From: Bacteroidota bacterium
Lineage (GTDB): Bacteria; Bacteroidota; Bacteroidia; JAHEXY01
Assembly (NCBI GenBank): GCA_023251875.1
Contig: JAHEXY010000017.1
Span: forward strand, 1 to 49,492
DNA: 49,492 nt
Reading direction: 5' to 3'
This document shows, in pieces, positions 15,498-24,215 of this stretch. The position numbers were made by a program, and so were the translations under genes. The notes under the pieces are model-generated. The model was not told the origin of the DNA, made no database searches, and saw only the letters and a list, made by a program, of their open reading frames with translations. Each line of letters begins with the position of its first letter. Position 1 is the stretch's first letter.

Positions 15498-16655
15498 TTA
15501 TTTTTCGTATACACTAAATTTTACCTCACTATTTGTAGATGTTAAAATAGTAGGATTTGAATAGGTTGTTCCGGAAAAAACACTGAATTGGGAAGCCAGC
15601 GTACCTACTGCTCCAATATAATCATCCGGGTCTCCAAAAGCTGACTGACTATATCCCCAAAAAGAATAAGTGCGATTACTAAAAGAATAGGTACGTAACC
15701 AACTGGGATCTACAGGACAGGTGCAAGCGCCTAATGGCCAATTATCCCAAATGTCCACTTCTATAAAGTAGAATACAATGTTTCCATCAATATTATCTCC
15801 ATTGGTATTAGTGGCATTGAAATCAAATAAAGTCCATAATTTATCTCCACTCCAAACCCCTTCCTGATCTTGTTTTATACTTATTTCGTTACTTACATAT
15901 AAATATCCATCATAGGGATTATCAATATGAGATTCATCTTTAACTGATAAATAAACTTCAGCAGCTCCTTTTGTCCAAGGTTCTTGGATATCATAAACGC
16001 GTAATCTTTTTAACATTAAAGTTTTTGAAGAAGTTTCGGTTTTGTTGGAATTCACATGCTCATTCGTACTCAATTTTTCATTAAATCCAACAACCACAAC
16101 AGGAAATTCAGGTTTAACATTTGCATCTAACTGAAGGCTATTTCCATCTTTGTCATAAGCATCGATATATAATAATTCTTCATCATCTACTCCGGCAGGA
16201 AGAAAAGCCACATAGGGCGATTCCTCATTATAATTCCATTTCTCAAAATTTACCGGAATTGAAATTTGAATCCTTGAAAAGGCAGTTGTTAAGTCATTCA
16301 AATCAGTTATTATTGGATGCTCATTTGTCTGATATTTACTGTATTTCTCTAGCAATTGACTAAATCCAATTCCATTTTTACTTTTAATATTATTCATATC
16401 TGTAATTAAAACTTCATATTCATCATTGCTTTTGTATTGTTCAAAAGCATCATGAATATATGCCCTAAACTCCTGACCTGTTAAAGCCGTAGCTAAATGT
16501 TGTGACAATCTAGCAATAGCTTCATTCTGTTTAACAAATGGATTTACTGTTTCAATTGATTCGTTTGAATTATCTAATGAATTATTATTGATGTTTTCTT
16601 TTTGACAACCCAAAATAGATAAGAGTGTTAACAGCGTAATTATTGTGTTTTTCAT
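15498..16655 (-). CDS. Lipoprotein of the three-paralog family, copy 2
   Basis: The 385-residue lipoprotein has signal MKNTIITLLTLLSILGC. It shares with copies 1 and 3 the helical N-terminal block (LSQHLATALTGQEFRAYI), the central ISIPVNFEKWN / PYVAFLPAGV / DAYDKDGN / FPVVVVGFNEKL blocks, LMLKRLRVYDIQEPW-GAAEVYLSVKDES, PYDGYLYVSN and the C-terminal FSGTTYSNPTIL...VKFSVYEK. Unlike the others it has a Cys-containing insertion, WPLGACTCPVDPSW, before the last beta segment; the two cysteines could form a disulfide. It lies 27 bases after copy 3 on the same strand, so the pair is likely one operon. Function unknown; an exported binding or structural protein is the most that can be said. Confidence 0.83.
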   Translation of the reverse strand: MKNTIITLLTLLSILGCQKENINNNSLDNSNESIETVNPFVKQNEAIARLSQHLATALTGQEFRAYIHDAFEQYKSNDEYEVLITDMNNIKSKNGIGFSQLLEKYSKYQTNEHPIITDLNDLTTAFSRIQISIPVNFEKWNYNEESPYVAFLPAGVDDEELLYIDAYDKDGNSLQLDANVKPEFPVVVVGFNEKLSTNEHVNSNKTETSSKTLMLKRLRVYDIQEPWTKGAAEVYLSVKDESHIDNPYDGYLYVSNEISIKQDQEGVWSGDKLWTLFDFNATNTNGDNIDGNIVFYFIEVDIWDNWPLGACTCPVDPSWLRTYSFSNRTYSFWGYSQSAFGDPDDYIGAVGTLASQFSVFSGTTYSNPTILTSTNSEVKFSVYEK

Positions 16656-16682
16656 ATTTCATTGTTTTAAATTGTAACTATT

Positions 16683-17816
16683 TTAATATTCGTATAAACT
16701 TATTCTTATGTCTTGTTGGTTCGATTCAATTATTATTGGATTTGAATAAGTTTTTCCTGAAAAAGAAGAAGATAAATCACCTTCTTTTACTCCAAAATAA
16801 CCTAATTCATCATCAATATCTTGTCCCCAAAAAGCATAATCTATACCATTAAATGTGTAAAGATCTATTCCATAAGGGCAATAGATAAATCGGGAGTTCC
16901 CATCTTGTTCTTCAAAATAGAATACTATATCGCCATGCGGATCTGTGTTCCAATGAAACATATTTATCAATTGATCTCCCGACCAAACATTCTCCATGTC
17001 TCTCGGTACTGAAAACATTATACCGTCAAAAATATATCCGTAATTTGGAGAAGCCGGATTTGATTCATCTTTTACATCTACCCAAATTTCTGCTGCACCC
17101 AATATCCAACTTTCATGTAAGTCAATAACTCTATATCGTTTTAATTTTAACATTTTAGCGCTAGAAGTAGATGAAGTATTTTCTGTTTTATTTGAAGAAC
17201 TGTGTTTAATTAATAGTTCGCCTTTTTCATTTATTCTTTCACAAAATCCAATTATTATGATTGGTTCACTAGGGATAGTTGTAGTAGAAATTTGAGATAC
17301 ATTTCCATTTTGATCGTAGGTATTTATAAAAGGTTCTTTTTCAATATCAGTACCATAAGGAATAAATGCTACTTTGGGTATTTGGTTTTTAGTCTCCCAT
17401 TTCTCAAAATATACAGGCATTGAAATTTGTAATGTAGGAAGCTCTTTAAGAAGCTTATCATATTCAGTTTTTTCTATGTTAATACTTAAACTTTGTTTAT
17501 TTGAATAATTGCCGGGTTCTGTTAAATATGATTTTATTCCCTTTTCATTTAATGTTGAAAAAAGAACATCATAATCAGCATCAAATTTTTTTGATATTTC
17601 TTCTCTTAGCAATATTCTTACATCTTCATTTTGCAATTCAATGGCTAATTTTTTTGCCATTTTTTCTAATTGATTATTAATGGACTGTGTTTTCTCTACA
17701 TCAATATTAATACTAGTTGTATTATCAATTGAAGGACTGAGGTCTTGAACCTCTTGTTTTTGGCATGAAAAAAAAGTTGTAATTCCGACCAATAGAATCA
17801 TTTGACGTATTTTCAT
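16683..17816 (-). CDS. Lipoprotein of the three-paralog family, copy 3
   Basis: The 377-residue product has lipoprotein signal MKIRQMILLVGITTFFSC. It is closest in outline to copy 1: MAKKLAIELQNEDVRILL and KKFDADYDVLF at the N-terminus, ISMPVYFEKWE, PKVAFIPYGTDIE, PSEPIIIIGFCERINEKGEL, LKLKRYRVIDLHESWILGAA and AEIWVDVKDES, ending in FSGKTYSNPIII...IRISLYEY. A poly-Ser/Thr linker (SSNKTENTSSTSSAK) separates the two halves, as in copies 1 and 2. It is the promoter-proximal gene of the pair with copy 2. No -7 box was found upstream, but a CTAACAA/TTGTTAG inverted repeat lies 56 bases before the start. Confidence 0.83.
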   Translation of the reverse strand: MKIRQMILLVGITTFFSCQKQEVQDLSPSIDNTTSINIDVEKTQSINNQLEKMAKKLAIELQNEDVRILLREEISKKFDADYDVLFSTLNEKGIKSYLTEPGNYSNKQSLSINIEKTEYDKLLKELPTLQISMPVYFEKWETKNQIPKVAFIPYGTDIEKEPFINTYDQNGNVSQISTTTIPSEPIIIIGFCERINEKGELLIKHSSSNKTENTSSTSSAKMLKLKRYRVIDLHESWILGAAEIWVDVKDESNPASPNYGYIFDGIMFSVPRDMENVWSGDQLINMFHWNTDPHGDIVFYFEEQDGNSRFIYCPYGIDLYTFNGIDYAFWGQDIDDELGYFGVKEGDLSSSFSGKTYSNPIIIESNQQDIRISLYEY

Positions 17817-17871
17817 AAAAAAATAGTTAATTAATAGTTAATTGTTATTAAGAAGATACAAGAAGTATTTT

Positions 17872-17889
17872 CTAACAAAATCTTGTTAG
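17872..17889. promoter_or_regulatory. CTAACAA-AATC-TTGTTAG inverted repeat
   Basis: Perfect 7-bp arms with a 4-base spacer lie 56 bases upstream of lipoprotein copy 3 (minus strand). Two direct TAGTTAATT words (about 17824-17842) sit between it and the gene. Candidate operator; nothing in the sequence identifies a regulator. Confidence 0.35.
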
Positions 17890-18044
17890 TTGTAAGGGCA
17901 ATGTATCGGAAAGAACTATTGTGTTCTAATACAAATTGCAGGAAAGTTCTCTAATCTTTTTAATGGAACAAGCCAACAATAATGCCATAATCAACTGTAA
18001 AACAAAACAATGAAAAATTCATGCGTATTCTTTTGGGGGTAGGC

Positions 18045-18082
18045 CTTTCACAAAATATTTGTGAGAGGTTTTATTTTTTATA
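18045..18082 (+). terminator. Hairpin plus T-tract in the leader region of the amt gene
   Basis: CCTTTCACAAA (18045-18055) pairs with TTTGTGAGAGG (18059-18069), with one mismatch and a 3-base loop, followed by TTTTATTTTTTAT. It has the form of an intrinsic terminator on the plus strand, yet no plus-strand gene lies between 15308 and here. It could be an attenuator in a long amt leader or the end of a small RNA. Confidence 0.6.
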
Positions 18083-18113
18083 ATTTAAGCCATGAATCCA
18101 AACCCAATTATGC

Positions 18114-19436
18114 ATGGTGAAAATTTCTCCTAAGAAAAAAACATACGGACCTCTTGCATTCCTTTTATTATTAGCTGTCAGTTTTGTTGCTTGCTTCTAT
18201 CCTACAATACATCCTGATGCAATAGAAAGTTTTGATACAGGAAATATTGCCTGGATGATTTTGTCTTCTGCACTTGTATTATTAATGACTCCCGGTCTTT
18301 CTTTTTTTTATGGAGGAATGGTAAAGCCTAAAAATGTTATTTCAACCATGTTGCAAAGCTTTATTGCTTTGGGAGTAATTAGTATACTTTGGTATGTAGT
18401 GGGTTTTAGTTTAGCATTTGGTGATAGCATTGGAGGTTTTATTGGCAATCCCCTTACTTATTTTATGTTTGATCATGTGGGTACTGCAAGTAATCCTCGC
18501 ATAGCGAGTTCAATTCCATTTGTATTGTTTGCAGCTTTTCAATTAAAATTTGCCATCATTACGCCTGCTCTTATTACAGGCTCATTTGCAGAACGTGTGC
18601 GCTTTTGGAGTTATCTGGTTTTTATTTGCATGTTCTGTATTTTCATTTATTGCCCCCTTGCGCATTGGACATGGCACCCTGATGGATTTTTATACAAAAT
18701 GGGCGTGCTTGATTTTGCCGGAGGAACTGTTGTACATATATCAGCCGGCTTTGCTGCTTTAGCAGGCGCAATTGTGTTAGGAAGAAGAAAATCTCATATA
18801 GAAAAGGAAGAATTTTCACCGGTAAATATTCCTTATGTTTTATTAGGTACAGGTCTACTATGGTTTGGCTGGTTTGGTTTTAATGCAGGTTCTGCACTTA
18901 CAGCTTCTCCATTAGCAGTACTAGCCTTTGTAAATACCAACTTGGCATCTGCATCAGCCATGATTGCATGGGTGCTACTTGATACTTGGAGGGGAAGAAA
19001 CCCCTCTGCATTAGGAGCCTGTATTGGAGCTGTAGTGGGATTGGTTGCTATAACACCTGCTGCAGGTTATGTAGATTTTGGCCCAAGTATTTTTATTGGT
19101 GTATTGGCAAGTATGGTAAGCAATATTGCTGTTCACTGGAAAACTACACGATCGAAATTAGATGATACCTTGGATGTTTTTCCCTGCCATGGTATTGGCG
19201 GAATTACAGGAATGATTGCTACAGGAATTTTTGCAAAAAATGGAGGATTGATTACCGGTTCAACAGATTTATTTTTTAAACATCTATTGGCCTTACTTAT
19301 TGTGGGGACATTTACTTTTGGTGGGTCGTATCTCATTTATAAATTTATTGATTTATTTTTACCCTTACGTGTGGGAGAAAAAGCAGAGGAAAAAGGTTTG
19401 GATATAACACAACACAGCGAATCGGTTTTGGCATGA
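18114..19436 (+). CDS. amt: Ammonium transporter (Amt family)
   Basis: The 440-residue inner-membrane protein has about 11-12 membrane helices. Amt/Mep/Rh signatures are present: DTGNIAWMILSSALVLLMTP and GLSFFYGGMVKPKN at the periplasmic entry; AHWTWHPDGFLYKMG, then DFAGGTVVHISAGFAALAGA with the first pore histidine; GTGLLWFGWFGFNAGSAL; and FPCHGIGGITGMIATGIFA with the second pore histidine. The extended N-terminus (MVKISPKKKTYGPLAFLLLL) gives an extra hydrophobic segment that may be a signal peptide. No glnB/glnK PII gene is next to it, although such pairing is common. The ATG at 18114 is preceded by the hairpin at 18045-18082, which may attenuate expression. The gene appears monocistronic. 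Confidence 0.96.
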   Translation: MVKISPKKKTYGPLAFLLLLAVSFVACFYPTIHPDAIESFDTGNIAWMILSSALVLLMTPGLSFFYGGMVKPKNVISTMLQSFIALGVISILWYVVGFSLAFGDSIGGFIGNPLTYFMFDHVGTASNPRIASSIPFVLFAAFQLKFAIITPALITGSFAERVRFWSYLVFICMFCIFIYCPLAHWTWHPDGFLYKMGVLDFAGGTVVHISAGFAALAGAIVLGRRKSHIEKEEFSPVNIPYVLLGTGLLWFGWFGFNAGSALTASPLAVLAFVNTNLASASAMIAWVLLDTWRGRNPSALGACIGAVVGLVAITPAAGYVDFGPSIFIGVLASMVSNIAVHWKTTRSKLDDTLDVFPCHGIGGITGMIATGIFAKNGGLITGSTDLFFKHLLALLIVGTFTFGGSYLIYKFIDLFLPLRVGEKAEEKGLDITQHSESVLA

Positions 19437-19568
19437 AAGAAATACAATATTTATAAAAATTAAAATTATATGAAATTCCAAGTTACCCTCTACCTTAGGA
19501 CAGGGCATAAAAAATAAATTGAAATAAATAATTATCTTATCAAAAATTTGATTCTAAAAAATAAACAC

Positions 19569-21107
19569 ATGAAAAATTTTACGCTCTTTTTCACATTTGT
19601 TTTTTCAATTATTGTTCTTACGGCAAACGCTCAAGTACTCGAAAAGGATTCTCTTGCGCTGGTTGATTTGTATAATAGCACATCAGGGGCTTCATGGAAA
19701 ACAAAAACAAATTGGCTGAGCGGAAATGTTTCAACATGGTATGGAATTTATTTAACGGGAAATAGGGTAAATAAAATAAAACTTTCTTCAAATACTTTAA
19801 ATGGAGTTTTACCTAATTCCTTTGGAGACTTAGATGCAATAACATATATTGATATTCATAGCAATATAATTTCAGGTGCATTACCAGAGTCCTTCGGAAA
19901 TTTAATTAATCTTAACTATTTGCATATCGGAAGCAATAGTATAGATTCTATACCTGCTTCCTTCGGAAATTTAAGCTCCTTAGCAACTGCTTATTTATTT
20001 TATAATGATATTAAAACATTGCCTGATACAATCAGACATTTGTCTAACCTAACCACATTTCAAATTAATAGTAATTTAATTACTGAATTTCCTTATTGGA
20101 TTGGATCAATGCCCCAACTCTTTAATGTTGATTTTTCTTATAATTCATTTAATACTAGCTTTCCGGATACTTTATATAATTTACCCAATCTGCTTGTTAT
20201 TGGCCTTAGAAATTGTGGTATTTCAGGTTCTCTTAATAGTAATGTTGCCAATTGGCCTGCTATGGTAAATTTATATTTTGATGATAATGATATGAGTGGA
20301 GTTATACCAAGTGAGATTGGTAATTTAACTGATCTTCAAAATCTTTGGCTCAATGGAAATAATTTTACAGATTCTATACCTGTTTCAATTAATAATTGCA
20401 GTGTTTTAGAAAAACTAAGACTAGCCGATAATGATTTTGATGGACTACCCAATATTACTGCTCTTACCTCATTAACAGAACTAACAACAGAAAACAATCT
20501 ATTTACATTTGAAGACTTTGAACCTAATATGGGAATGGCATTAACAACATTTACTTACTCTCCTCAGGATAGTGTTTATAAAACTTCTTATCCAGTAATA
20601 AAGTCTGGAGATAGTCTCGTTTTAACTGCTAAAATTGGAGGAACAGCCAATCAATACCAGTGGTATAAAGATGGAAGTGCTATTGTGGGGGCGACTAATT
20701 TTATTTATAAAATAAGCAATGCTGCACCGGGAGTTGAAGGAACCTATACTTGTGAAATTACCAACACAACTGTATCGGCACTTACAATACACCGGAGACC
20801 TGCATTTGTAGATTATTTTGATCCAACAAATATTGTTGAAAATAATTTTATGCAAGGAATAAAGATTATCCAAAATCCTGTTGAGAACGGTTTGTTAACA
20901 ATACATTTCTTAAATGAAATCTCAAATGCAAGTAATATTTCAATTGTAAATTCTATTGGGCAGCAATTGTATTCTCAAACTCTAAAAAATATTCATTCCA
21001 ATTTTTCACAAATTATTGATGTGAGTAAATTGACTAATGGTTTGTATACTGTGGTAATTCAAAACGGAGATCGAAAATGTTTTGCGAAGGTTGTGTTGGA
21101 GAAATAA
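19569..21107 (+). CDS. Leucine-rich-repeat surface protein with T9SS sorting domain
   Basis: The 512-residue product starts at the ATG at 19569 with signal peptide MKNFTLFFTFVFSIIVLTANAQ; a TTG 21 bases upstream is in frame but precedes no signal. Residues 23-70 resemble the LRR-capping segment (DSLALVDLYNSTSGASWKT...NWLSGNVSTWYGI). About ten plant-type LRRs of 23-24 residues follow (LPNSFGDLDAITYIDIHSN, IPSEIGNLTDLQNLWLNGN). Residues about 345-405 form an Ig-like domain (YQWYKDGSAIVGATNFIYKI, GTYTCEI). The C-terminal 80 residues are a Por/T9SS type A sorting domain (IVNSIGQQLYSQTL, LTNGLYTVVI). It is likely displayed on the surface for adhesion or binding; no partner gene is adjacent. Confidence 0.9.
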   Translation: MKNFTLFFTFVFSIIVLTANAQVLEKDSLALVDLYNSTSGASWKTKTNWLSGNVSTWYGIYLTGNRVNKIKLSSNTLNGVLPNSFGDLDAITYIDIHSNIISGALPESFGNLINLNYLHIGSNSIDSIPASFGNLSSLATAYLFYNDIKTLPDTIRHLSNLTTFQINSNLITEFPYWIGSMPQLFNVDFSYNSFNTSFPDTLYNLPNLLVIGLRNCGISGSLNSNVANWPAMVNLYFDDNDMSGVIPSEIGNLTDLQNLWLNGNNFTDSIPVSINNCSVLEKLRLADNDFDGLPNITALTSLTELTTENNLFTFEDFEPNMGMALTTFTYSPQDSVYKTSYPVIKSGDSLVLTAKIGGTANQYQWYKDGSAIVGATNFIYKISNAAPGVEGTYTCEITNTTVSALTIHRRPAFVDYFDPTNIVENNFMQGIKIIQNPVENGLLTIHFLNEISNASNISIVNSIGQQLYSQTLKNIHSNFSQIIDVSKLTNGLYTVVIQNGDRKCFAKVVLEK

Positions 21108-21185
21108 ATTTTATTTTTCAATATAATTTCTGATAATGCACCTATAATGTCATGTAAATAAATCTCTTTTTGTATTCGATTTATT

Positions 21186-21193
21186 TACCTTTG
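21186..21193 (+). promoter_or_regulatory. TACCTTTG -7 box for the kinase/regulator pair
   Basis: This matches TAnnTTTG 82 bases before the kinase ATG. A TTTG at 21169-21172 sits upstream at 13 bases, shorter than usual spacing, so only the -7 box is supported. Confidence 0.45.
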
Positions 21194-21274
21194 CATTCAA
21201 TTAGTACTCCCCTGTTGTTTTTTCCCCTACATGTTATTTTAGTAATTATATTTTTCTAATAAAAACAGCCATAA

Positions 21275-23320
21275 ATGAGTAATAAAATGTTTTCAAAATT
21301 TAAACCGAGCATAATAATCAATTACTTTTATATCACTCTAAATAGCTATAAACTTATTGTAGTTTATTTTTTATTGGGCCTTCTTTTTTCTCATTCATTA
21401 ATTGCCCAAACCTCTCCAATTGACTCGCTTAAAAATGTATTAAAAGTAGAAAAGGAAGATACTAATAAAGTAAACTCTCTAAATAGACTTGCAAAAGAAT
21501 TTTTGAATATTAGTGAATATGATACCGTTAGGTATTATGCCGTTCAAGCAAAAAACATTGCGGAAAATATAAAATTTAAGAAGGGAATTGCCAATGCCTA
21601 TAATTTAATGGGTATAGCATATTTAGATCAGGGAAATAACACGGAAGCATTAAAAAATATTTTTATTTCCTTAAAAATAAACGAGGAAATCGGTAACAAG
21701 AAAGGTATTGCCAATGCGTATACCAATATTGGAATTCTGTATGATTTTCAAGGCAATTTTCCGGAAGCTTTAAAAAACCACTTTGCCTCATTAAAAATAA
21801 GCGAAGGGCTTGGTAATAAAAAAAATATACTAGGATCTTATACTAATATTGGAAGTGTTTATTCTAATCTGCATAATTATTCAGAAGCTCAAAAATATAT
21901 TTTACTAGCCTTAAAAATAGCAGAGGAAATTAATGATAAGGCAAGTCTTGCCAGATCCTATTGTAATCTTGGAATTAATTATGAAAACCAAGGTAATCAT
22001 TTGAATGCTTTAGAAATGCTTTTTAGCGGATTAAAAATAAGTAAAGAAATAGGTGAAAAAAGAGGCGTTGCCAATATATATTCAAATATTGGCAATGTAT
22101 ATGCCCTTCAAAAAAATTATAAAGAAGCAATGCAAAATATTTTGGAGGCAATAAAAATTGATACTGCAATTGGAGATTTGTTAGATATCTCCCATTGTTA
22201 TATAAATATTGGAAGTATCTTAATTGAACAACAAAATTATCTGAGCGCAATAGATTATTTGAATAAAGGACTACAAATAGCCCAAGTAGTGGGAAATAAA
22301 GCAGGAATTAAAGTTAGTTATGATGGCCTATATAAAGCTTATAAAAGTTTAGGTAACTGGCAGCTCGCCTTTGAAAATTACAAATTGTATTCAGATATGA
22401 AAGATAGCTTGTTTAATGAAGACAAGAGTGAAGAAATAGGCAGAATAGAAGCCAAAGCGGAATTTGATAAACAACAAGCTATAACAGATGCCCAGCATCA
22501 AAATGAAGTGAAGCTAGTAGAACAAGAAGCCACTTTAAAACAATTAAAAACCGAGAAAGAAAAAAGTTTGTTGCAATATGCTTTTATAGGTTCATTGCTT
22601 GCATTACTATTTTTATCATTATTGGGATATTTGCTGTTCAAGCAAAAACAAACCCAATCAGAAAATGCAAAAATTGTTTTGGAAAATAAATTACTCCGCA
22701 CGCAAATGGATCCACATTTTATTTTTAATTCTCTTGGCTCAATTCAGGCAATGATTGTTGAAGAAAATTACCATGCTGCATTGATGTATCTTGGAGAATT
22801 TTCAAATTTATTGCGAATGACTTTGCAAAACTCTTTTCAAGTACAAGTAAAATTAAATGATGAAGTGAAATTTTTGAATCATTATTTGTCACTTGAAAAA
22901 TTACGATTAAATGAGAAACTAAATATAAAAATCGAAAAGGACGAAATGCTCGATAATATAAAAGTCCCTCCCATGATCATTCAGCCCATTATTGAAAATG
23001 CCATTAAACATGGCATCATGCATAAAACAGAGGGTATGGGTAATGTATCTATAGAGTTTAAAATGGATGAACCCAAGGAAAACATTATTTGTACTGTTGA
23101 AGATAATGGTGTTGGACGAACAAAATCAAAAGAATTAAATATTTGGAGAAAAAAAGATTATGATTCAAAAGGAATAGAAATAACAACAAGCCGAATAAAC
23201 ATGTTGAATCACGATAGAAAAGAAAATTTGTATGGAATTAATATTGTTGATTTATATGATGATCAAAAAAAATCTCTTGGCACAAAAGTTGAAATTAAAT
23301 TTCCAATAATTTATAGCTAA
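21275..23320 (+). CDS. TPR-containing LytS-type sensor histidine kinase
   Basis: The 681-residue protein has an N-terminal signal or membrane helix (about residues 26-44, YKLIVVYFLLGLLFSHSLIAQ), then periplasmic TPRs from about residue 60 to 380. Seven units repeat with an almost exact 40-residue period (YxNIGxxYxxQGNxxEALKNxxxSLKIxEEIGNK). A coiled coil (385-430), a membrane helix (about 432-456) and a His_kinase domain follow. The phospho-acceptor is H481 in MDPHFIFNSLGSIQ; the N-box is IIQPIIENAIKHG, and GVGR marks the ATP lid. The ligand is unknown; TPRs suggest protein or peptide sensing. The partner LytTR regulator starts one base after the stop, so the pair is certainly one operon. Confidence 0.95.
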   Translation: MSNKMFSKFKPSIIINYFYITLNSYKLIVVYFLLGLLFSHSLIAQTSPIDSLKNVLKVEKEDTNKVNSLNRLAKEFLNISEYDTVRYYAVQAKNIAENIKFKKGIANAYNLMGIAYLDQGNNTEALKNIFISLKINEEIGNKKGIANAYTNIGILYDFQGNFPEALKNHFASLKISEGLGNKKNILGSYTNIGSVYSNLHNYSEAQKYILLALKIAEEINDKASLARSYCNLGINYENQGNHLNALEMLFSGLKISKEIGEKRGVANIYSNIGNVYALQKNYKEAMQNILEAIKIDTAIGDLLDISHCYINIGSILIEQQNYLSAIDYLNKGLQIAQVVGNKAGIKVSYDGLYKAYKSLGNWQLAFENYKLYSDMKDSLFNEDKSEEIGRIEAKAEFDKQQAITDAQHQNEVKLVEQEATLKQLKTEKEKSLLQYAFIGSLLALLFLSLLGYLLFKQKQTQSENAKIVLENKLLRTQMDPHFIFNSLGSIQAMIVEENYHAALMYLGEFSNLLRMTLQNSFQVQVKLNDEVKFLNHYLSLEKLRLNEKLNIKIEKDEMLDNIKVPPMIIQPIIENAIKHGIMHKTEGMGNVSIEFKMDEPKENIICTVEDNGVGRTKSKELNIWRKKDYDSKGIEITTSRINMLNHDRKENLYGINIVDLYDDQKKSLGTKVEIKFPIIYS

Positions 23321-23321
23321 C

Positions 23322-24068
23322 ATGATAAAAGCAATTGTAATTGATGATGAATGCAATGCAAGAACAGCATTAAAAAAATTAGTAGAAAAATATTGTGATT
23401 CAGTTTCAATTATAGCTGAGGCTAGCTCCGTAACAGCAGGTGTTGAATTAATAAAAAACCTGAATCCTGATTTGGTTTTTTTAGATGTGGAAATGCCGGA
23501 GCATAATGGATTTTCTTTATTTGAAAAAATAGCACCCATAACTTTTGAAGTAATTTTTACTACAGCATACGATCAATACGCACTTAAAGCCATCAAATAT
23601 TCAGCTCTTGATTATCTTTTAAAGCCAATTAATATTGTCGATTTGCAAACCGCCATTGCTAAAGTAACAAGCGTAAAAAAATTAGCGCTTAATCAAAATC
23701 GTTTTGAAGTGTTGGTAGGTAATGTAAATAACAATATGCACCAATTAAATAAAATTGCCATTCCTTCTATTGATAGTTATGTAATGGTAAAAATTACTGA
23801 CATTCTTTATTGTGAGGCCGATGGTAATTATGCGTATATCTATTTACTCAATCAAGAAAAAATTCTTGTAAGTAAAACCCTAAAGTGGATTGAAGAATTA
23901 CTGCCCGAAAGTACTTTTTTCAGAATTCATAAATCGTATATCATTAATTTGAATTTGATGAAAAAGTATTTAAAAACCGAAGATCAAGTGTTGATGGAAA
24001 ACGAAATTTTACTTGCTGTTTCCGATCGTCAAAGAAAAGAGTTGATAGGTAAAATTGTAAGCAAGTAA
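23322..24068 (+). CDS. LytTR-family response regulator
   Basis: The 248-residue protein has a receiver domain (residues 1-120) with acidic pocket DDE at 8-10, phospho-acceptor D55 in LVFLDVEMPEHNG, a conserved Thr in IFTTAYDQYAL and Lys in YLLKPI. A LytTR DNA-binding domain covers about residues 148-245 (VKITDILYCEADGNYAYIYL, FFRIHKSYIINLNLM). It is the cognate regulator of the TPR kinase encoded one base upstream. LytTR proteins bind short direct repeats; I did not identify a target site in this window. Confidence 0.95.
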   Translation: MIKAIVIDDECNARTALKKLVEKYCDSVSIIAEASSVTAGVELIKNLNPDLVFLDVEMPEHNGFSLFEKIAPITFEVIFTTAYDQYALKAIKYSALDYLLKPINIVDLQTAIAKVTSVKKLALNQNRFEVLVGNVNNNMHQLNKIAIPSIDSYVMVKITDILYCEADGNYAYIYLLNQEKILVSKTLKWIEELLPESTFFRIHKSYIINLNLMKKYLKTEDQVLMENEILLAVSDRQRKELIGKIVSK

Positions 24069-24215
24069 TTTTTTCTCCATTTCGTTTACACATCAAAACG
24101 ACACGTTAAAACTGTAATACTGCCATTATGCTAATTCAGCAAAAATGAATATGCTTTATGTCGCAAATTTGCAGAAATAATAATTAATACTAATAAACTT
24201 AAAAACTTAAAAATT

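Noticed and set aside
21455-22420. Regular 120-bp periodicity read as a CRISPR-like or tandem-repeat array
   Set aside because: The period is the 40-residue TPR unit of an intact kinase gene; there are no unique spacers or cas genes.
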